Shown here: piece by piece, positions 31,862 through 39,515 of the stretch
Layout of the letters: every line of letters begins with the position of its first letter
How positions within the stretch are numbered: the stretch's first letter is position 1
Source of the DNA: Oscillospiraceae bacterium
GTDB lineage: Bacteria > Bacillota > Clostridia > Oscillospirales > Oscillospiraceae
Length of the DNA stretch: 43,291 nucleotides
Assembly (NCBI GenBank): GCA_022792495.1
Contig: JAAWBD010000081.1
Coordinates: forward strand, 1 to 43,291
Reading direction: 5' to 3'
Position numbers and translations under genes: made by a program
Notes under the pieces: generated by a model
The model's input: only the letters and a program-made list of their open reading frames with translations
What the model was told of the DNA's origin: nothing
Database searches by the model: none

Positions 31862-32338
31862 TTATAAAATTTTTTCCATTCCCAGCTTTTGAACCTGAAG
31901 GCCCAGCCTTTGATAAAAGCCAAGGGCGCTGTCGTTGGCCGCCCACACGTTGAGGGTCACGTTATAGCAGCCCTGCTGTCTGGCGTAGTCCAGCACATGC
32001 TGGTATAAAAGCCGGCCGATATGCCGGCCCCGGGCGGCCTGATCCACGCAGAGGTCGTCGATGTAGAGGGTTTTCACATTGGTCATACTGTGCCCCTCGG
32101 GATACTGCTGGTGAACGCAGAAGGCGTAGCCCAGGAGCTGCCCCTCCCGTTCCGCCACAAAAACAGGGCGGCCGCTGTCAAGGAGAAGCTGCTCCAGCTC
32201 CTCATCGCTGTATTTTCGGGCCCCAGGGCGGAACAGGTCGGGGCGGGCATCGCTGTGGACTTTATGAACCTGGCAGAGCAGACGGCCCAGGCCGGGAATG
32301 TCGGCCTTTGCCGCCCGGCGGAGATGCACTTCTTCCAT
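31862..32338 (-). CDS. GNAT-family N-acetyltransferase
   Basis: A 158-residue acetyltransferase. The acetyl-CoA motif A is LYIDDLCVDQAARGRHIGRLLYQHVLDYAR (about 93-122), and the C-terminal ALGFYQRLGLQVQKLGMEK is motif B. The N-terminus (VHLRRAAKADIPGLGRLL) is standard for the fold. The acceptor cannot be told from the sequence. It has its own promoter (TTGCTT, 17 bp, TATAAT) and a good AGGAGGC ribosome site, so it is independent of its neighbours. Confidence 0.9.
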   Translation of the reverse strand: MEEVHLRRAAKADIPGLGRLLCQVHKVHSDARPDLFRPGARKYSDEELEQLLLDSGRPVFVAEREGQLLGYAFCVHQQYPEGHSMTNVKTLYIDDLCVDQAARGRHIGRLLYQHVLDYARQQGCYNVTLNVWAANDSALGFYQRLGLQVQKLGMEKIL

Positions 32339-32370
32339 GGGAGCCTCCTACATAAGCGTGACGTACTCCC

Positions 32371-32399
32371 ATTATAAACCGCCCCCCGGGGAAAAGCAA
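32371..32399 (-). promoter_or_regulatory. Promoter of the GNAT gene
   Basis: On the minus strand, TTGCTT (32394-32399), 17-bp spacer, TATAAT (32371-32376). Confidence 0.8.
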
Positions 32400-32434
32400 G
32401 CCTGTCCGGCGGGGGGCTTTTGCAGAACAGACTG

Positions 32435-32472
32435 AAAAAAGGCCCGCGCCGTACGAAGGTACGGTGCGGGCC
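32435..32472 (-). terminator. Terminator of the P-loop ATPase gene
   Basis: A 14-bp stem (32441-32454 with 32459-32472) with GAAG loop; the U-run on the minus strand comes from the A-run at 32435-32440. Confidence 0.92.
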
Positions 32473-32477
32473 GGGGT

Positions 32478-33563
32478 TCAATGGGTTTCTTCCAATTCCA
32501 GCAGCTCCTTGAGGATCTCCTCTGCCTGGGCGTTGACCCCTTTGAAGTCCACGTGGGGGTTGTAGAGCTTCTCCAGCCCGTCGTGCTCCTCCTTGGCCTG
32601 GCGGAGGGAGTCCACGGCCTCCTCCAGCAGGGCGGACTGGACCTTTCGGGCGAACTTCAGGCGGGATCTGTATTTCCGCAGGGGCTCCCCCTCCGCCATG
32701 GCGTCCACCCGGATCCGGCGGTAGGGCTTGCCGGGATAGGGCAGGGTGGGGGTGCTGGTGACGAAGGCCAGAGCCAGCTCGGGGACAATGAGATGCTGGG
32801 CCCGGTCGGGGAAGAGGGGGGAGGGGCACAGGATCACGTCGTACCCCGCCGCCATACACCCGGCGGCCAGGGCGGTGAGCATCCCCGCGCCGAGGCCGTA
32901 GGCGTCCTGGAGCTCATAGACCTTGCGGCACAGGGCGTCCACTGTCTCGAACCGGCAGGAGGGCCCCTGGCAGGAGATAGCCCCCAGGAACCGCTGAACC
33001 GCCCGGCCCGGCTCCCGGCCCGTCTTTTTTACCTCCCGGGAGAGGATCCCCCGGGCCCGCTTCTGGAGCTTTGCCTCCAGCTCGGGGGTGAGGAGAAGGG
33101 CGCGGTTGTCCTCCGCCAGCTGGGCCGCAGCGGTAAGGCAGCGGTAGGCCCCCTTGTAGTGGCTTTTGTAGCCCGCGGTGGCGGCGGCGATGGCCTCCCG
33201 CTTTTCCGTCAGGGCAGGGTGGTCGTAGAACCGCCCCAAGTTTACATAACTTTCCACCACCCCGGGCAGGCTGGGCTCCATCACATGGGGGGCGGTGGCG
33301 TCCACAATGGCGGCCTTCAGACGGGGGAAGACCACCGCGTCCAGGGAATCGGGATCTCCGGAGCAGCGTATGTATTCTACCGGCTCCCCCTTCTCCTCCA
33401 GGGCGGCGGAGACCCGCTTCATCAGGGTGGATTTGCCGCAGCCCGCCCCACCCTTCAGAAGGAAGATCCGCCGGGCCTCCCGGGCGGGCAGCATCTGATC
33501 GTATAAGGAATAAAATCCCGCAGGCGAGTTGGCCCCCAGGAAAAATGTGACCTTTGCATCCAT
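32478..33563 (-). CDS. P-loop NTPase of unknown function
   Basis: A 361-residue protein with a clear Walker A, KGGAGCGKST, near residue 40. It resembles a conserved Firmicutes ATPase family of unknown role (PRK06851-like), from memory of its N-terminus FFLGANSPAGFYSLYDQML. The second half (ISCQGPSC, AGYDVILCPSPLFPDRAQHLIVPELALAFVTS) could be a second, degenerate nucleotide-binding fold. The C-terminus is helical (RQAKEEHDGLEKLYNPHVDFKGVNAQAEEIL). No TM segment is seen. The ATG at 33563 follows GGAGGG; a longer frame to 33596 lacks a site. It is divergent from the hydrogenase gene, but no functional link is shown. Confidence 0.78.
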   Translation of the reverse strand: MDAKVTFFLGANSPAGFYSLYDQMLPAREARRIFLLKGGAGCGKSTLMKRVSAALEEKGEPVEYIRCSGDPDSLDAVVFPRLKAAIVDATAPHVMEPSLPGVVESYVNLGRFYDHPALTEKREAIAAATAGYKSHYKGAYRCLTAAAQLAEDNRALLLTPELEAKLQKRARGILSREVKKTGREPGRAVQRFLGAISCQGPSCRFETVDALCRKVYELQDAYGLGAGMLTALAAGCMAAGYDVILCPSPLFPDRAQHLIVPELALAFVTSTPTLPYPGKPYRRIRVDAMAEGEPLRKYRSRLKFARKVQSALLEEAVDSLRQAKEEHDGLEKLYNPHVDFKGVNAQAEEILKELLELEETH

Positions 33564-33690
33564 AAACCTTGACCCTCCGTTCCAAAATCGGCTCACCCCA
33601 ACCTATGCGCTCTGGGGCAGGGAGGTGCGGATCTGGAGGGCATTGTGCGTTTTCTACAAAATATTCCGAAGAAAGAAGGAAAACTTATCG

Positions 33691-33719
33691 TTGACAGGCC
33701 GTCGGGGGGATAGTAAAAT
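33691..33719 (+). promoter_or_regulatory. Promoter of the hydrogenase gene
   Basis: Consensus TTGACA (33691-33696), 17-bp spacer, TAAAAT (33714-33719). Confidence 0.82.
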
Positions 33720-33773
33720 AAGAAAGCTCTAATTGTGAAAAAGAAAACAATTTCTCCCAAAGGAGGAAAACCC

Positions 33774-35246
33774 ATGCGGAAATTTGAAACGACTGTCCAG
33801 GAGCTGAAAAGCTCCGTTCTGGAGGAGGTAGCCGTCCTGGCCTGGGAGGATCGGCTCACCACCGGTATTCTGGATATTCCCGAGAAGATCATCCCCGGGC
33901 CCGAGGCCCGGATGCGCTGCTGTATCTATAAGGAGCGGGCGGTCATCTCCAGCCGGGTGAAAATGGCCCTGGGCGGGGACTCGGGCAACCCGGGCATGGT
34001 GGAGGTCATGGAGATCGCCTGCGACGAATGCCCCGTGACCCAGATCGAGGTGGGGCCCTCCTGCCGGGGGTGCATCGCCACCCGCTGCGTCCACAACTGT
34101 CCCAAGGAGGCCATCTCCATCGTCAACCGGAAGGCTACCATCGACCATTCCAAATGTATCCTCTGCGGCAAGTGCATCTCGGTGTGTCCCTATGGCGCCA
34201 TTGAGAAAAATCAGCGGCCCTGCGAGCGGGGGTGCCTTCCCGGCGCCATTGCCATGGGGGAGAACAAGAAGGCCTCTATCGACGTGAATAAGTGCGTTTC
34301 TTGCGGTGTGTGCACCTATCAGTGTCCCTTTGGGGCTATCATGGATAAGTCCCATGTTGTGGACGTGGTGCAGCTGCTCCGGGGGGCCTCCCGCTGGGGC
34401 TTCCATGTCTACGCCGTGCTGGCCCCCTCCATCGCCGGCCAGTTCGCCCCCGCCACCCTGGGCCAGGTGGTGACGGGGCTGAAAAAGCTGGGCTTCTACG
34501 ATGTAGCCGAGGTGGCCCTGGGAGCCGATATGACCGCCAAGGCCGAGAGCGAGGAGCTGGTGGAGAAGGGCAGGCTCCTGTCCTCCTGCTGCCCCGCCTT
34601 TGTGGATTACGTGGAGAAGAATTTCCCCGATTTGGCCCAGTACATCTCCCACACCCCCTCCCCCATGGTGATGATCGGGAAGCGGATCAAGATGAGCGAT
34701 CCCCAGGCCCGGGTAGTGTTCATCGGCCCCTGCGTGGCCAAGAAGAAAGAGTACCAGATGGGCAAGACCATGGGCACGGTGGACTGTGCCCTTACCTTTG
34801 AGGAGCTCTATCCCCTCTTCGCCTCCCGGGGCATCCAGGTGGAGACCCTGGAGGAGGCGGAGCTGGATGGGGCCAGCGGCTTTGGCCGCTCCTTCGCCCA
34901 CTCCGGCGGCGTGGCCGCCGCGGTGGCCCAGGGGCTGAAGGAGCACGGGGTCAGCGAGGAGCAGTTCAAGCTCAACGCCGTGTCCTGCAGCGGCCTCAAT
35001 GCCTGTAAGGTGGAGCTGCTGAAGTTCGCCAAGGGCATCGGCGGGGTGAACTTCCTGGAGGGCATGGCCTGCGAGGGCGGCTGCGTCCAGGGCCCCGGCA
35101 TCCTGGTCCGTTCCCCCAAAAACCAGATGGACGTCCAAAAGCACGCCCAGCAGGCGGGGGAGCGCACCATCCTGGAGGCGGTGGACGGAAAGAAGCCGGA
35201 GGGGGAAAAGCCGGAGAAAAAGGGAAAAGGGAAAAAGGAAAAGTAA
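33774..35246 (+). CDS. Monomeric [FeFe]-hydrogenase, group B type
   Basis: A 490-residue iron-only hydrogenase. Ferredoxin-like clusters are encoded by Cys-rich motifs at about 97-109, 128-138 (CILCGKCISVC) and 174-184 (CVSCGVCTYQC). The H-cluster motifs are complete: L1 SSCCPAF with Cys272 (proton transfer) and Cys273, L2 GPCVAKKKE with Cys320, and L3 EGMACEGGC with Cys433 and Cys437. The variants (SSCCPAF, GPC) resemble group B enzymes more than the fermentative group A, which use TSCCPGW and MPC. The N-terminal 90 residues have further cysteines. The tail is very Lys-rich (KKPEGEKPEKKGKGKKEK). The start follows AAAGGAGG. No maturases (HydEFG) are nearby. Confidence 0.9.
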   Translation: MRKFETTVQELKSSVLEEVAVLAWEDRLTTGILDIPEKIIPGPEARMRCCIYKERAVISSRVKMALGGDSGNPGMVEVMEIACDECPVTQIEVGPSCRGCIATRCVHNCPKEAISIVNRKATIDHSKCILCGKCISVCPYGAIEKNQRPCERGCLPGAIAMGENKKASIDVNKCVSCGVCTYQCPFGAIMDKSHVVDVVQLLRGASRWGFHVYAVLAPSIAGQFAPATLGQVVTGLKKLGFYDVAEVALGADMTAKAESEELVEKGRLLSSCCPAFVDYVEKNFPDLAQYISHTPSPMVMIGKRIKMSDPQARVVFIGPCVAKKKEYQMGKTMGTVDCALTFEELYPLFASRGIQVETLEEAELDGASGFGRSFAHSGGVAAAVAQGLKEHGVSEEQFKLNAVSCSGLNACKVELLKFAKGIGGVNFLEGMACEGGCVQGPGILVRSPKNQMDVQKHAQQAGERTILEAVDGKKPEGEKPEKKGKGKKEK

Positions 35247-35253
35247 AAAAGCC

Positions 35254-35288
35254 GGGCCACGCCGTACCCAGTACAGCGTGGCCCTTTT
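35254..35288 (+). terminator. Terminator of the hydrogenase gene
   Basis: GGGCCACGC (35254-35262) pairs with GCGTGGCCC (35276-35284), with an inner GTAC/GTAC stem and a T-run to 35288. Confidence 0.88.
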
Positions 35289-35337
35289 GCAGAGAGCAGC
35301 CCTGACCTTGCCCGCGTTTCTCTGCCTTCATGGATAG

Positions 35338-35370
35338 AAAATCCCTGCTTCCGTCGGAAGCAGGGATTTT
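35338..35370. terminator. Bidirectional hairpin at the left edge of the AT-rich islet
   Basis: A 15-bp perfect stem (35338-35352 with 35356-35370), A-run before and T-run after. It overlaps the stop of the small XRE gene and probably ends its transcript. Confidence 0.85.
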
Positions 35371-35575
35371 ATTTTTCATCGGGGGCATATTCCATTATAT
35401 CTTGGATTTGACAATCAAGGATTTCACAAAGAGTGTTCAGGATCAATGTTTTAACCACCATATTATTTCTCAAACGATGAAGTTGGGCCTTATCAATACC
35501 GTGATCTTTGATCAATTTGTACTGACTGATATTCTTTGACTTCATAGTTTGCCATAGAGGATCATACCGTATCAT
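35369..35575 (-). CDS. Small XRE-family helix-turn-helix regulator
   Basis: A 68-residue protein that is almost wholly one Cro/CI-type DNA-binding domain: LWQTMKSKNISQYKLIKDHGIDKAQLHRLRNN (helix-turn-helix), then MVVKTLILNTLCEILDCQIQDIMEYAPDE. The family is common on mobile elements and as small autoregulators (YozG-like). The ATG at 35575 follows AAAGAGG. Codons are AT-rich compared with the flanking hydrogenase, a sign of transfer. A TTGCATATA direct repeat lies upstream, near 35621-35640. Confidence 0.85.
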   Translation of the reverse strand: MIRYDPLWQTMKSKNISQYKLIKDHGIDKAQLHRLRNNMVVKTLILNTLCEILDCQIQDIMEYAPDEK

Positions 35576-35642
35576 TTGAATAACCTCTTTTACAATTTTA
35601 CTTGTATTTTATGGGGTTATTGCATATATTGCATATAATGAT

Positions 35643-35662
35643 ATGGTGCGTGTGCGCACCAT
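35643..35662. repeat. 20-bp inverted repeat between the two XRE genes
   Basis: ATGGTGCG (35643-35650) and CGCACCAT (35655-35662) around TGTG. It lies after the stop of the XRE gene at 35678 and upstream of the other; it may be an operator or a weak terminator. Confidence 0.6.
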
Positions 35663-35677
35663 AGTGGTGCCCGGTTG

Positions 35678-35923
35678 TTATTCCCGGCCCAAAAGCCAAT
35701 TGACAGATACCTCTAAAATATCGGCAAGGGCATTTAGTTCAATATCAGACACAGGACGTTTTTGGCCCTCAAGCAGGGACAATGCGGGGATGCTCATGTC
35801 AATGCCAGCCAACTGTAATTTGGCCAACAGATCAACTTGTTTCATATTCTTTGCATTTCGTGCCTGTGTAACACGGGAACCAATCAAATTTCGATTGCCA
35901 AGTTTCAGTTTTCTGGTGTTCAA
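35678..35923 (-). CDS. XRE-family helix-turn-helix regulator
   Basis: An 81-residue Cro/CI-type regulator: IGSRVTQARNAKNMKQVDLLAKLQLAGIDMSIPALSLLEGQKRPVSDIELNALADILEVSVNWLLGRE. The ending is typical for the family. I chose the TTG at 35923 because AAGGAGGTGATGC precedes it; the longer frame to 36016 would run through the operator repeats. It is divergent from the SLOG gene, and repeats of CTATATTTGG lie between them, so it is probably the local repressor. The gene is AT-richer than its surroundings. Confidence 0.87.
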   Translation of the reverse strand: MNTRKLKLGNRNLIGSRVTQARNAKNMKQVDLLAKLQLAGIDMSIPALSLLEGQKRPVSDIELNALADILEVSVNWLLGRE

Positions 35924-35970
35924 AGCATCACCTCCTTGACACAAAGAAAGTATAGATATCTTTGCGCCTT

Positions 35971-36022
35971 CTATATTTGGTAATACCAAATATAGAAAAT
36001 AATTTGGTGAGGCCAAATATAG
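35971..36022. promoter_or_regulatory. Paired operator-like inverted repeats upstream of the SLOG gene
   Basis: CTATATTTGGT (35971-35981) and ACCAAATATAG (35985-35995) form a perfect dyad with a 3-bp centre. A second dyad, ATTTGG (36002-36007) with CCAAATATAG (36013-36022), follows. Two dyads between divergent genes suggest cooperative binding by the XRE regulator. Confidence 0.75.
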
Positions 36023-36036
36023 AGGGGAAGGCGAGC

Positions 36037-36549
36037 ATGAGAACAGAAGAAGAAAAGAGAAAACACCGTTGCTGTTTTACCGGACACTGCCCAGAAAAAC
36101 TGGGGGTTCCAGAATGGAAAATAAAAGCAGCTTTGCAAAGGGAAATCAAGGCAGCAATTTTGGAAGGATATACAGTTTTTATTTCTGGTATGGCCCGGGG
36201 AGTGGATCTGTGGGCAGCGGAGCTGGTGTTGGAGTTGCGGGAGAGCGGGGCCGCGATTCGTTTGATTTGTGCCGTTCCCTACCCGGGGGTCGAATTGAGG
36301 TGGGAGCAGGGATGGAGGGAGAAGTATCAAGCTGTTTTGCGGAGGGCTGATTTGGTCAGATTTATTTGCGATGGGTATGGAAAAGACTGCTTTCAGCGCA
36401 GAAATCAATGGATGGTGGGGCATTCCAACCGGGTGATTGCGGTTTATAACGGAAAGAGGGGAGGAACCCGTAATACAGTGGAATATGCCAGGGGTTGTGG
36501 GGTGACTGTCGTAAAAATACCATGCGGAGAAGGGAAGGCAACAGAATGA
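36037..36549 (+). CDS. SLOG-family protein (YpsA/DUF1273 type)
   Basis: A 170-residue Rossmann-like protein. The family marks are CFTGHCPEKL near the N-terminus (usually FTGHRP, here Cys for Arg), FISGMARGVDLWAAE (about 48-62), and RNQWMVGHSNRVIAVYNGKRGGTRNTVEYA. SLOG proteins are thought to bind nucleotides or their derivatives. Some take part in defence or stress systems, and YpsA affects Bacillus cell division; a role here is not shown. The start at 36037 follows AGGGGAAGG. The stop overlaps the next gene by ATGA, so the two are coupled. Confidence 0.88.
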   Translation: MRTEEEKRKHRCCFTGHCPEKLGVPEWKIKAALQREIKAAILEGYTVFISGMARGVDLWAAELVLELRESGAAIRLICAVPYPGVELRWEQGWREKYQAVLRRADLVRFICDGYGKDCFQRRNQWMVGHSNRVIAVYNGKRGGTRNTVEYARGCGVTVVKIPCGEGKATE

Positions 36550-37079
36550 AAAGAAAACTGAGCATTTTTCTTTTGATGGTATGCTTTTTGTCAAGCTGTA
36601 CGATGAGGGAGGAGTTTAGGGAGCCTGCGGTTTATACCCCCGTTGAGAATTGTTTTCTGTGTGGAAAAAGGGAAAAGGAGCCCTGGGGACAGGATAATGT
36701 AGGAATTGTCAGCTTGAACACTTTTGATATGATGGTGATAGGGATAAACCGGTATGATGGAGAGGGGAAGCAGATCGAGAAGCCGCTGGGGATCGCAGCC
36801 GCAAAAAGTTTTCGGGGAGGAGAGAGGGGCTTTCAGGTCTCTGGATTGGAGGATCCGGATCGGGGCTATGCCATGCTGACAGTTACCTTAGGAGAGGATA
36901 AAAGAGCGGACAGGAAAAAAGCCGCGGCTTTTTTATGTGAGGCTTGCCTAGAACGTATTGTACCGGAGGGGAGGGAGGCCGTAGGCCTTGGAGTGGTCAA
37001 TTTTGCTACAGGAGAGATAAGATGTCTTGAAAAAGAAATCACAGGCTTTAGCCTTGGGGGATATCTATATTCATTGTGA
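36546..37079 (+). CDS. Lipoprotein of unknown function coupled to the SLOG gene
   Basis: A 177-residue protein with a signal peptide and lipobox LSSC (lipidated Cys near residue 18). The mature part has two Cys pairs, CFLCGKREK (about 37-45) and FLCEACLERI (about 136-145), which may bind a metal or form disulfides. I do not recognise the family. It overlaps the SLOG gene by 4 bp, so the pair forms one operon under the XRE operators. The gene shares the low G+C of this islet. Confidence 0.75.
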   Translation: MKRKLSIFLLMVCFLSSCTMREEFREPAVYTPVENCFLCGKREKEPWGQDNVGIVSLNTFDMMVIGINRYDGEGKQIEKPLGIAAAKSFRGGERGFQVSGLEDPDRGYAMLTVTLGEDKRADRKKAAAFLCEACLERIVPEGREAVGLGVVNFATGEIRCLEKEITGFSLGGYLYSL

Positions 37080-37179
37080 TTGGGAGGAGAAGGATGGATA
37101 TGTAGGTTTATTGTTATTCTACAGCCCCATCCGGTATAAAGATTGAAAATATAAAGTGTCGAAAGGGTTATAAGAAAAA

Positions 37180-37214
37180 AGAGCAGCACTGCCCATTAAG
37201 GGTAGTGCTGCTCT
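37180..37214 (-). terminator. Terminator of the ylbJ unit, at the right edge of the islet
   Basis: A near-perfect stem (37180-37194 with 37200-37214). The A-run at 37175-37180 gives a U-run on the minus strand. Confidence 0.85.
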
Positions 37215-37240
37215 TCTGCTTCATTGTTATTTTGAAGGGC

Positions 37241-37468
37241 TCAGTCCAGGCGGAAGTTCTCTGGGGAGAGGCGGCTGGTGTCCAGAACTGCCGGCTTGGG
37301 GGGGATCCGCTTCAGGGGGTCGTAGCGGAAGTGGGGACAGCGGCCGGCGGCGGAGACCACCCCTTTTTTGGCGCAGAGGATCCGGCCCTCCTCCAGGGGC
37401 GCACCCTTGGCGCAGTAAGCGCAACGGGGTTCTATATTCTCCTGGAACAGCTTTTTCCGTCCAAACAT
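37241..37468 (-). CDS. Small four-cysteine protein of unknown function
   Basis: A 75-residue protein with the pattern C-x2-C (RCAYCAKG), then LCAKKG and RCPHFRYDP, which looks like a small zinc-binding fold. The rest is basic. Function is not recognised, though it resembles short conserved clostridial proteins. I chose the ATG at 37468, after GGAAGGAGGGG; the longer frame to 37552 lies over the end of ylbJ. It follows ylbJ by 68 bp on the same strand and may share its transcript. Confidence 0.75.
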   Translation of the reverse strand: MFGRKKLFQENIEPRCAYCAKGAPLEEGRILCAKKGVVSAAGRCPHFRYDPLKRIPPKPAVLDTSRLSPENFRLD

Positions 37469-37536
37469 GGGGGGCCCCTCCTTCCCGAAATGTAAACCGC
37501 GATACAATCTTTTGCTCATTTTCTGAAAGGATTGTA

Positions 37537-38763
37537 TCATATCCCGCTCCATTTTGCCACTGGTTTTTTAAGGCGGGGGGAGACCCTGTGCCGGGCTCCG
37601 GGCCGGCTCCGTCCCATCCGGATCCCCAGGGCGGCCAGAAGGAAAAAGAGGAGAAAGACCAGCCAGGCCGCGGAGGTGGAGATGGCAAGGGCGGTATAGA
37701 AATCTGTGCCGGCGATGCCCTCCACCTGCTGGGCCAGATAGCTGGAAACGCTCTGCTCCAGGGGAAACAGCCGTAGAAAAACTCCGGTGAGTCCGGCGGA
37801 AAAAAGCCCGTGGAGCAGCTTGCCGGCCAGGTAGGTGCGCACGTTGAGGCCGCTCTCAGCCAGAAAGGAGAGGACCTGACAGTGGACCGAGATCCCCGCC
37901 CAGCCCAGGAGAAAGGCGGCCATGGACACCCGGCCGGTGAGGGAGCCTCCCTGGGTGAGTCCCGCCACCCCGGAGGAAAGCTCCAGAAGGCCGGTCAAAA
38001 GTTGCCGGGCCCACTGTTCATTGAAGCCCAGGGGGGCAAAGAGCCGGCCCAGAAGTCCCGCCAGGGCGGGGAGGAGGCCGGAGAGGAAGCAAAGCCGCAG
38101 GATCACGGTAAAGCAGACCACAAAGGCGCAGATGTTAAGGGCGGAGGTCACCGCCCCCTTCACCGCCCCAGTGAAGGCGGTGGAGAACCGCTGGGCGGAG
38201 ATGGAAGGGGAGAGGCGGCGGCCTTTGGGATCCTCCCCCCGGCGGTAAAAGCGGAACACCAACCCCACGCAGAGGGAGGCCAGTGCGTGGACAAGGCAAA
38301 GAAGCAGCCCCACCCGGCTGTCGGCAAAGACCCCCGCCCCCACCACCCCAAGGATAAAGGCGGGGCCGGAGTTGTTGCAGAAGGCCAGCAGCCGCTCGGC
38401 CTCGGTCTTGGTGCACTGGCCCTCCTCATAGAGGGTGAGAGCGGCCCGGGCGCCCACCGGATAGCCCCCCACAAAGCCTAGGGCCAGGGCGGCGGCGCAG
38501 GGCCCGCCCACCCGGAACACCGGGCGCATAATGGGCTCCAGCAGCCGCCCCAGATACCCTGCCAGCCCCAGGGAGATCACCAGGGACGTAAGGATGAAGA
38601 AGGGGAACAGGGAGGGCAGGATCACGTTGTAGCACAGCTGCAAGCCCTCCCGGACGGCGGCGGAGACCTCCTTGGGCCAGCAGACCAGAGCCAGGGCGCA
38701 CAGAAGAAGGACGGAGCCCGCCAGGGTATCCCGGAAGGCGCGGCTGCGAAAAATATGAGACAT
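37537..38763 (-). CDS. ylbJ: Sporulation integral membrane protein YlbJ
   Basis: A 408-residue polytopic protein with two nucleoside-recognition/Gate domains. Marks are NVILPSLFPFFILTSLVISLG, GFVGGYPVGARAALTLYEEGQC and FCNNSGPAFILGVVGAG in the first half, and LGWAGISVHCQVLSFLAESGL in the second. YlbJ is a sigma-E-dependent sporulation membrane protein needed for heat-resistant spores. The start at 38763 has a GGAGGGGG site. A CATACTCT element (minus strand, 38783-38790) resembles a sigma-E -10, but the -35 is poor. It supports the spore-forming character of the host. Confidence 0.92.
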   Translation of the reverse strand: MSHIFRSRAFRDTLAGSVLLLCALALVCWPKEVSAAVREGLQLCYNVILPSLFPFFILTSLVISLGLAGYLGRLLEPIMRPVFRVGGPCAAALALGFVGGYPVGARAALTLYEEGQCTKTEAERLLAFCNNSGPAFILGVVGAGVFADSRVGLLLCLVHALASLCVGLVFRFYRRGEDPKGRRLSPSISAQRFSTAFTGAVKGAVTSALNICAFVVCFTVILRLCFLSGLLPALAGLLGRLFAPLGFNEQWARQLLTGLLELSSGVAGLTQGGSLTGRVSMAAFLLGWAGISVHCQVLSFLAESGLNVRTYLAGKLLHGLFSAGLTGVFLRLFPLEQSVSSYLAQQVEGIAGTDFYTALAISTSAAWLVFLLFFLLAALGIRMGRSRPGARHRVSPRLKKPVAKWSGI

Positions 38764-38820
38764 GAAAATACCCCCTCCGGATAGAGTATGCGGGGGAGGG
38801 GGGAGGTAGAAGCGAGGAAT

Positions 38821-38853
38821 GAAAAGTGAAAAAGCTATGACTTTTCACTTTTC
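38821..38853 (-). terminator. AT-rich hairpin after the TetR gene
   Basis: A 12-bp inverted repeat (38821-38832 with 38842-38853) overlaps the TetR stop. It may end the TetR transcript; the stem is A/T-rich, so strength is uncertain. Confidence 0.5.
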
Positions 38854-39448
38854 AGGCGTGGAATGCTGAGGCGAAGAAGGCGTAGTCCTGCTCCAGCTTG
38901 GGCCAGAGGGGGTAGGAGCCCCGGCGGAGGATCCAGTCCACCACGGTGCCCCGAAAGTGGCGGAAGAAAAATTCCGCCGTCCACTCCGGAGTGCAGGCCT
39001 TTGAGAGGGTTCCCTGGCTGGAGAGCTCCCCCAGGCATTGGGCCATGGCCCGGAGGGTGAAACGGTCGGGGGACATGGAGCTGCCGTCCGCCACTGAGAG
39101 CCGGCGGCGGTAGTAGAGGGACAGGGTCTCCCAGCCCTGCTCCTCAATGAACTGGGCGTAGAGCTGCAAAATGGTTTTCAGCCGCTCCAGGGGGGGCAGC
39201 TCCCGGTGGGTCTCCATGGCCTTTTCCAGGTACATGTCCACCGAGGCAAAGCCCTGCTTGAGAAGGTCGGATTTGGAGGAGAAATGATGGTAGAAGGCCC
39301 CGGTGGTGACCCCGGCGGCGGCGCAGATATCCCGGATGGTCATTTTGTCAAAGCGGCCCTGGCGGGAGAGCTGGGCGGCGGCGGCCAGAATGGCCCGGCG
39401 GGTCTCCTGGGCCTGGAACCGGCGGCGGAGCTGATAGTTTTCCTCCAA
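38852..39448 (-). CDS. TetR-family transcriptional regulator
   Basis: A 198-residue regulator. The N-terminal helix-turn-helix (TIRDICAAAGVTTGAFYHHFSSKSDLL, about 36-60) is the TetR signature. The rest is an all-helical ligand domain with no clear subgroup. I chose the TTG at 39448, 8 bases after AAGGAGG; an ATG at 39481 has no ribosome site. A TTGACA-17-TATAAT promoter lies at 39516-39544. A 17-bp palindrome between this promoter and that of degV is its likely operator, so it probably controls itself and degV. Confidence 0.88.
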   Translation of the reverse strand: MEENYQLRRRFQAQETRRAILAAAAQLSRQGRFDKMTIRDICAAAGVTTGAFYHHFSSKSDLLKQGFASVDMYLEKAMETHRELPPLERLKTILQLYAQFIEEQGWETLSLYYRRRLSVADGSSMSPDRFTLRAMAQCLGELSSQGTLSKACTPEWTAEFFFRHFRGTVVDWILRRGSYPLWPKLEQDYAFFASAFHA

Positions 39449-39461
39449 CGACAATCCCTCC

Positions 39462-39489
39462 TTGACAGGGGAAAAACTCATGGTATAAT
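39462..39489 (+). promoter_or_regulatory. Promoter of degV
   Basis: TTGACA (39462-39467), 16-bp spacer, TATAAT (39484-39489) with extended TGG. It lies over the 5' end of the TetR transcript. Confidence 0.82.
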
Positions 39490-39493
39490 AGCA

Positions 39494-39510
39494 ACATAAC
39501 GTTGTTATGT
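39494..39510. promoter_or_regulatory. Candidate TetR operator
   Basis: ACATAAC (39494-39500) and GTTATGT (39504-39510) around GTT make a perfect dyad at the start sites of both facing promoters. Confidence 0.75.
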
Positions 39511-39515
39511 CACTT

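Noticed and set aside
30136-31923. A 595-residue Pro/Arg-rich open frame on the minus strand
   Set aside because: It is another frame of the spoVB-like gene on the same strand; composition is typical of a GC-rich shadow frame.
33729-35144. A 471-residue open frame on the minus strand
   Set aside because: Antisense to the hydrogenase, with a His/Gly/Leu-rich shadow composition.
35971-36022. CTATATTTGG repeats as a possible CRISPR or mobile-element end
   Set aside because: Only four half-sites with short centres; they are better explained as two operator dyads between divergent genes.
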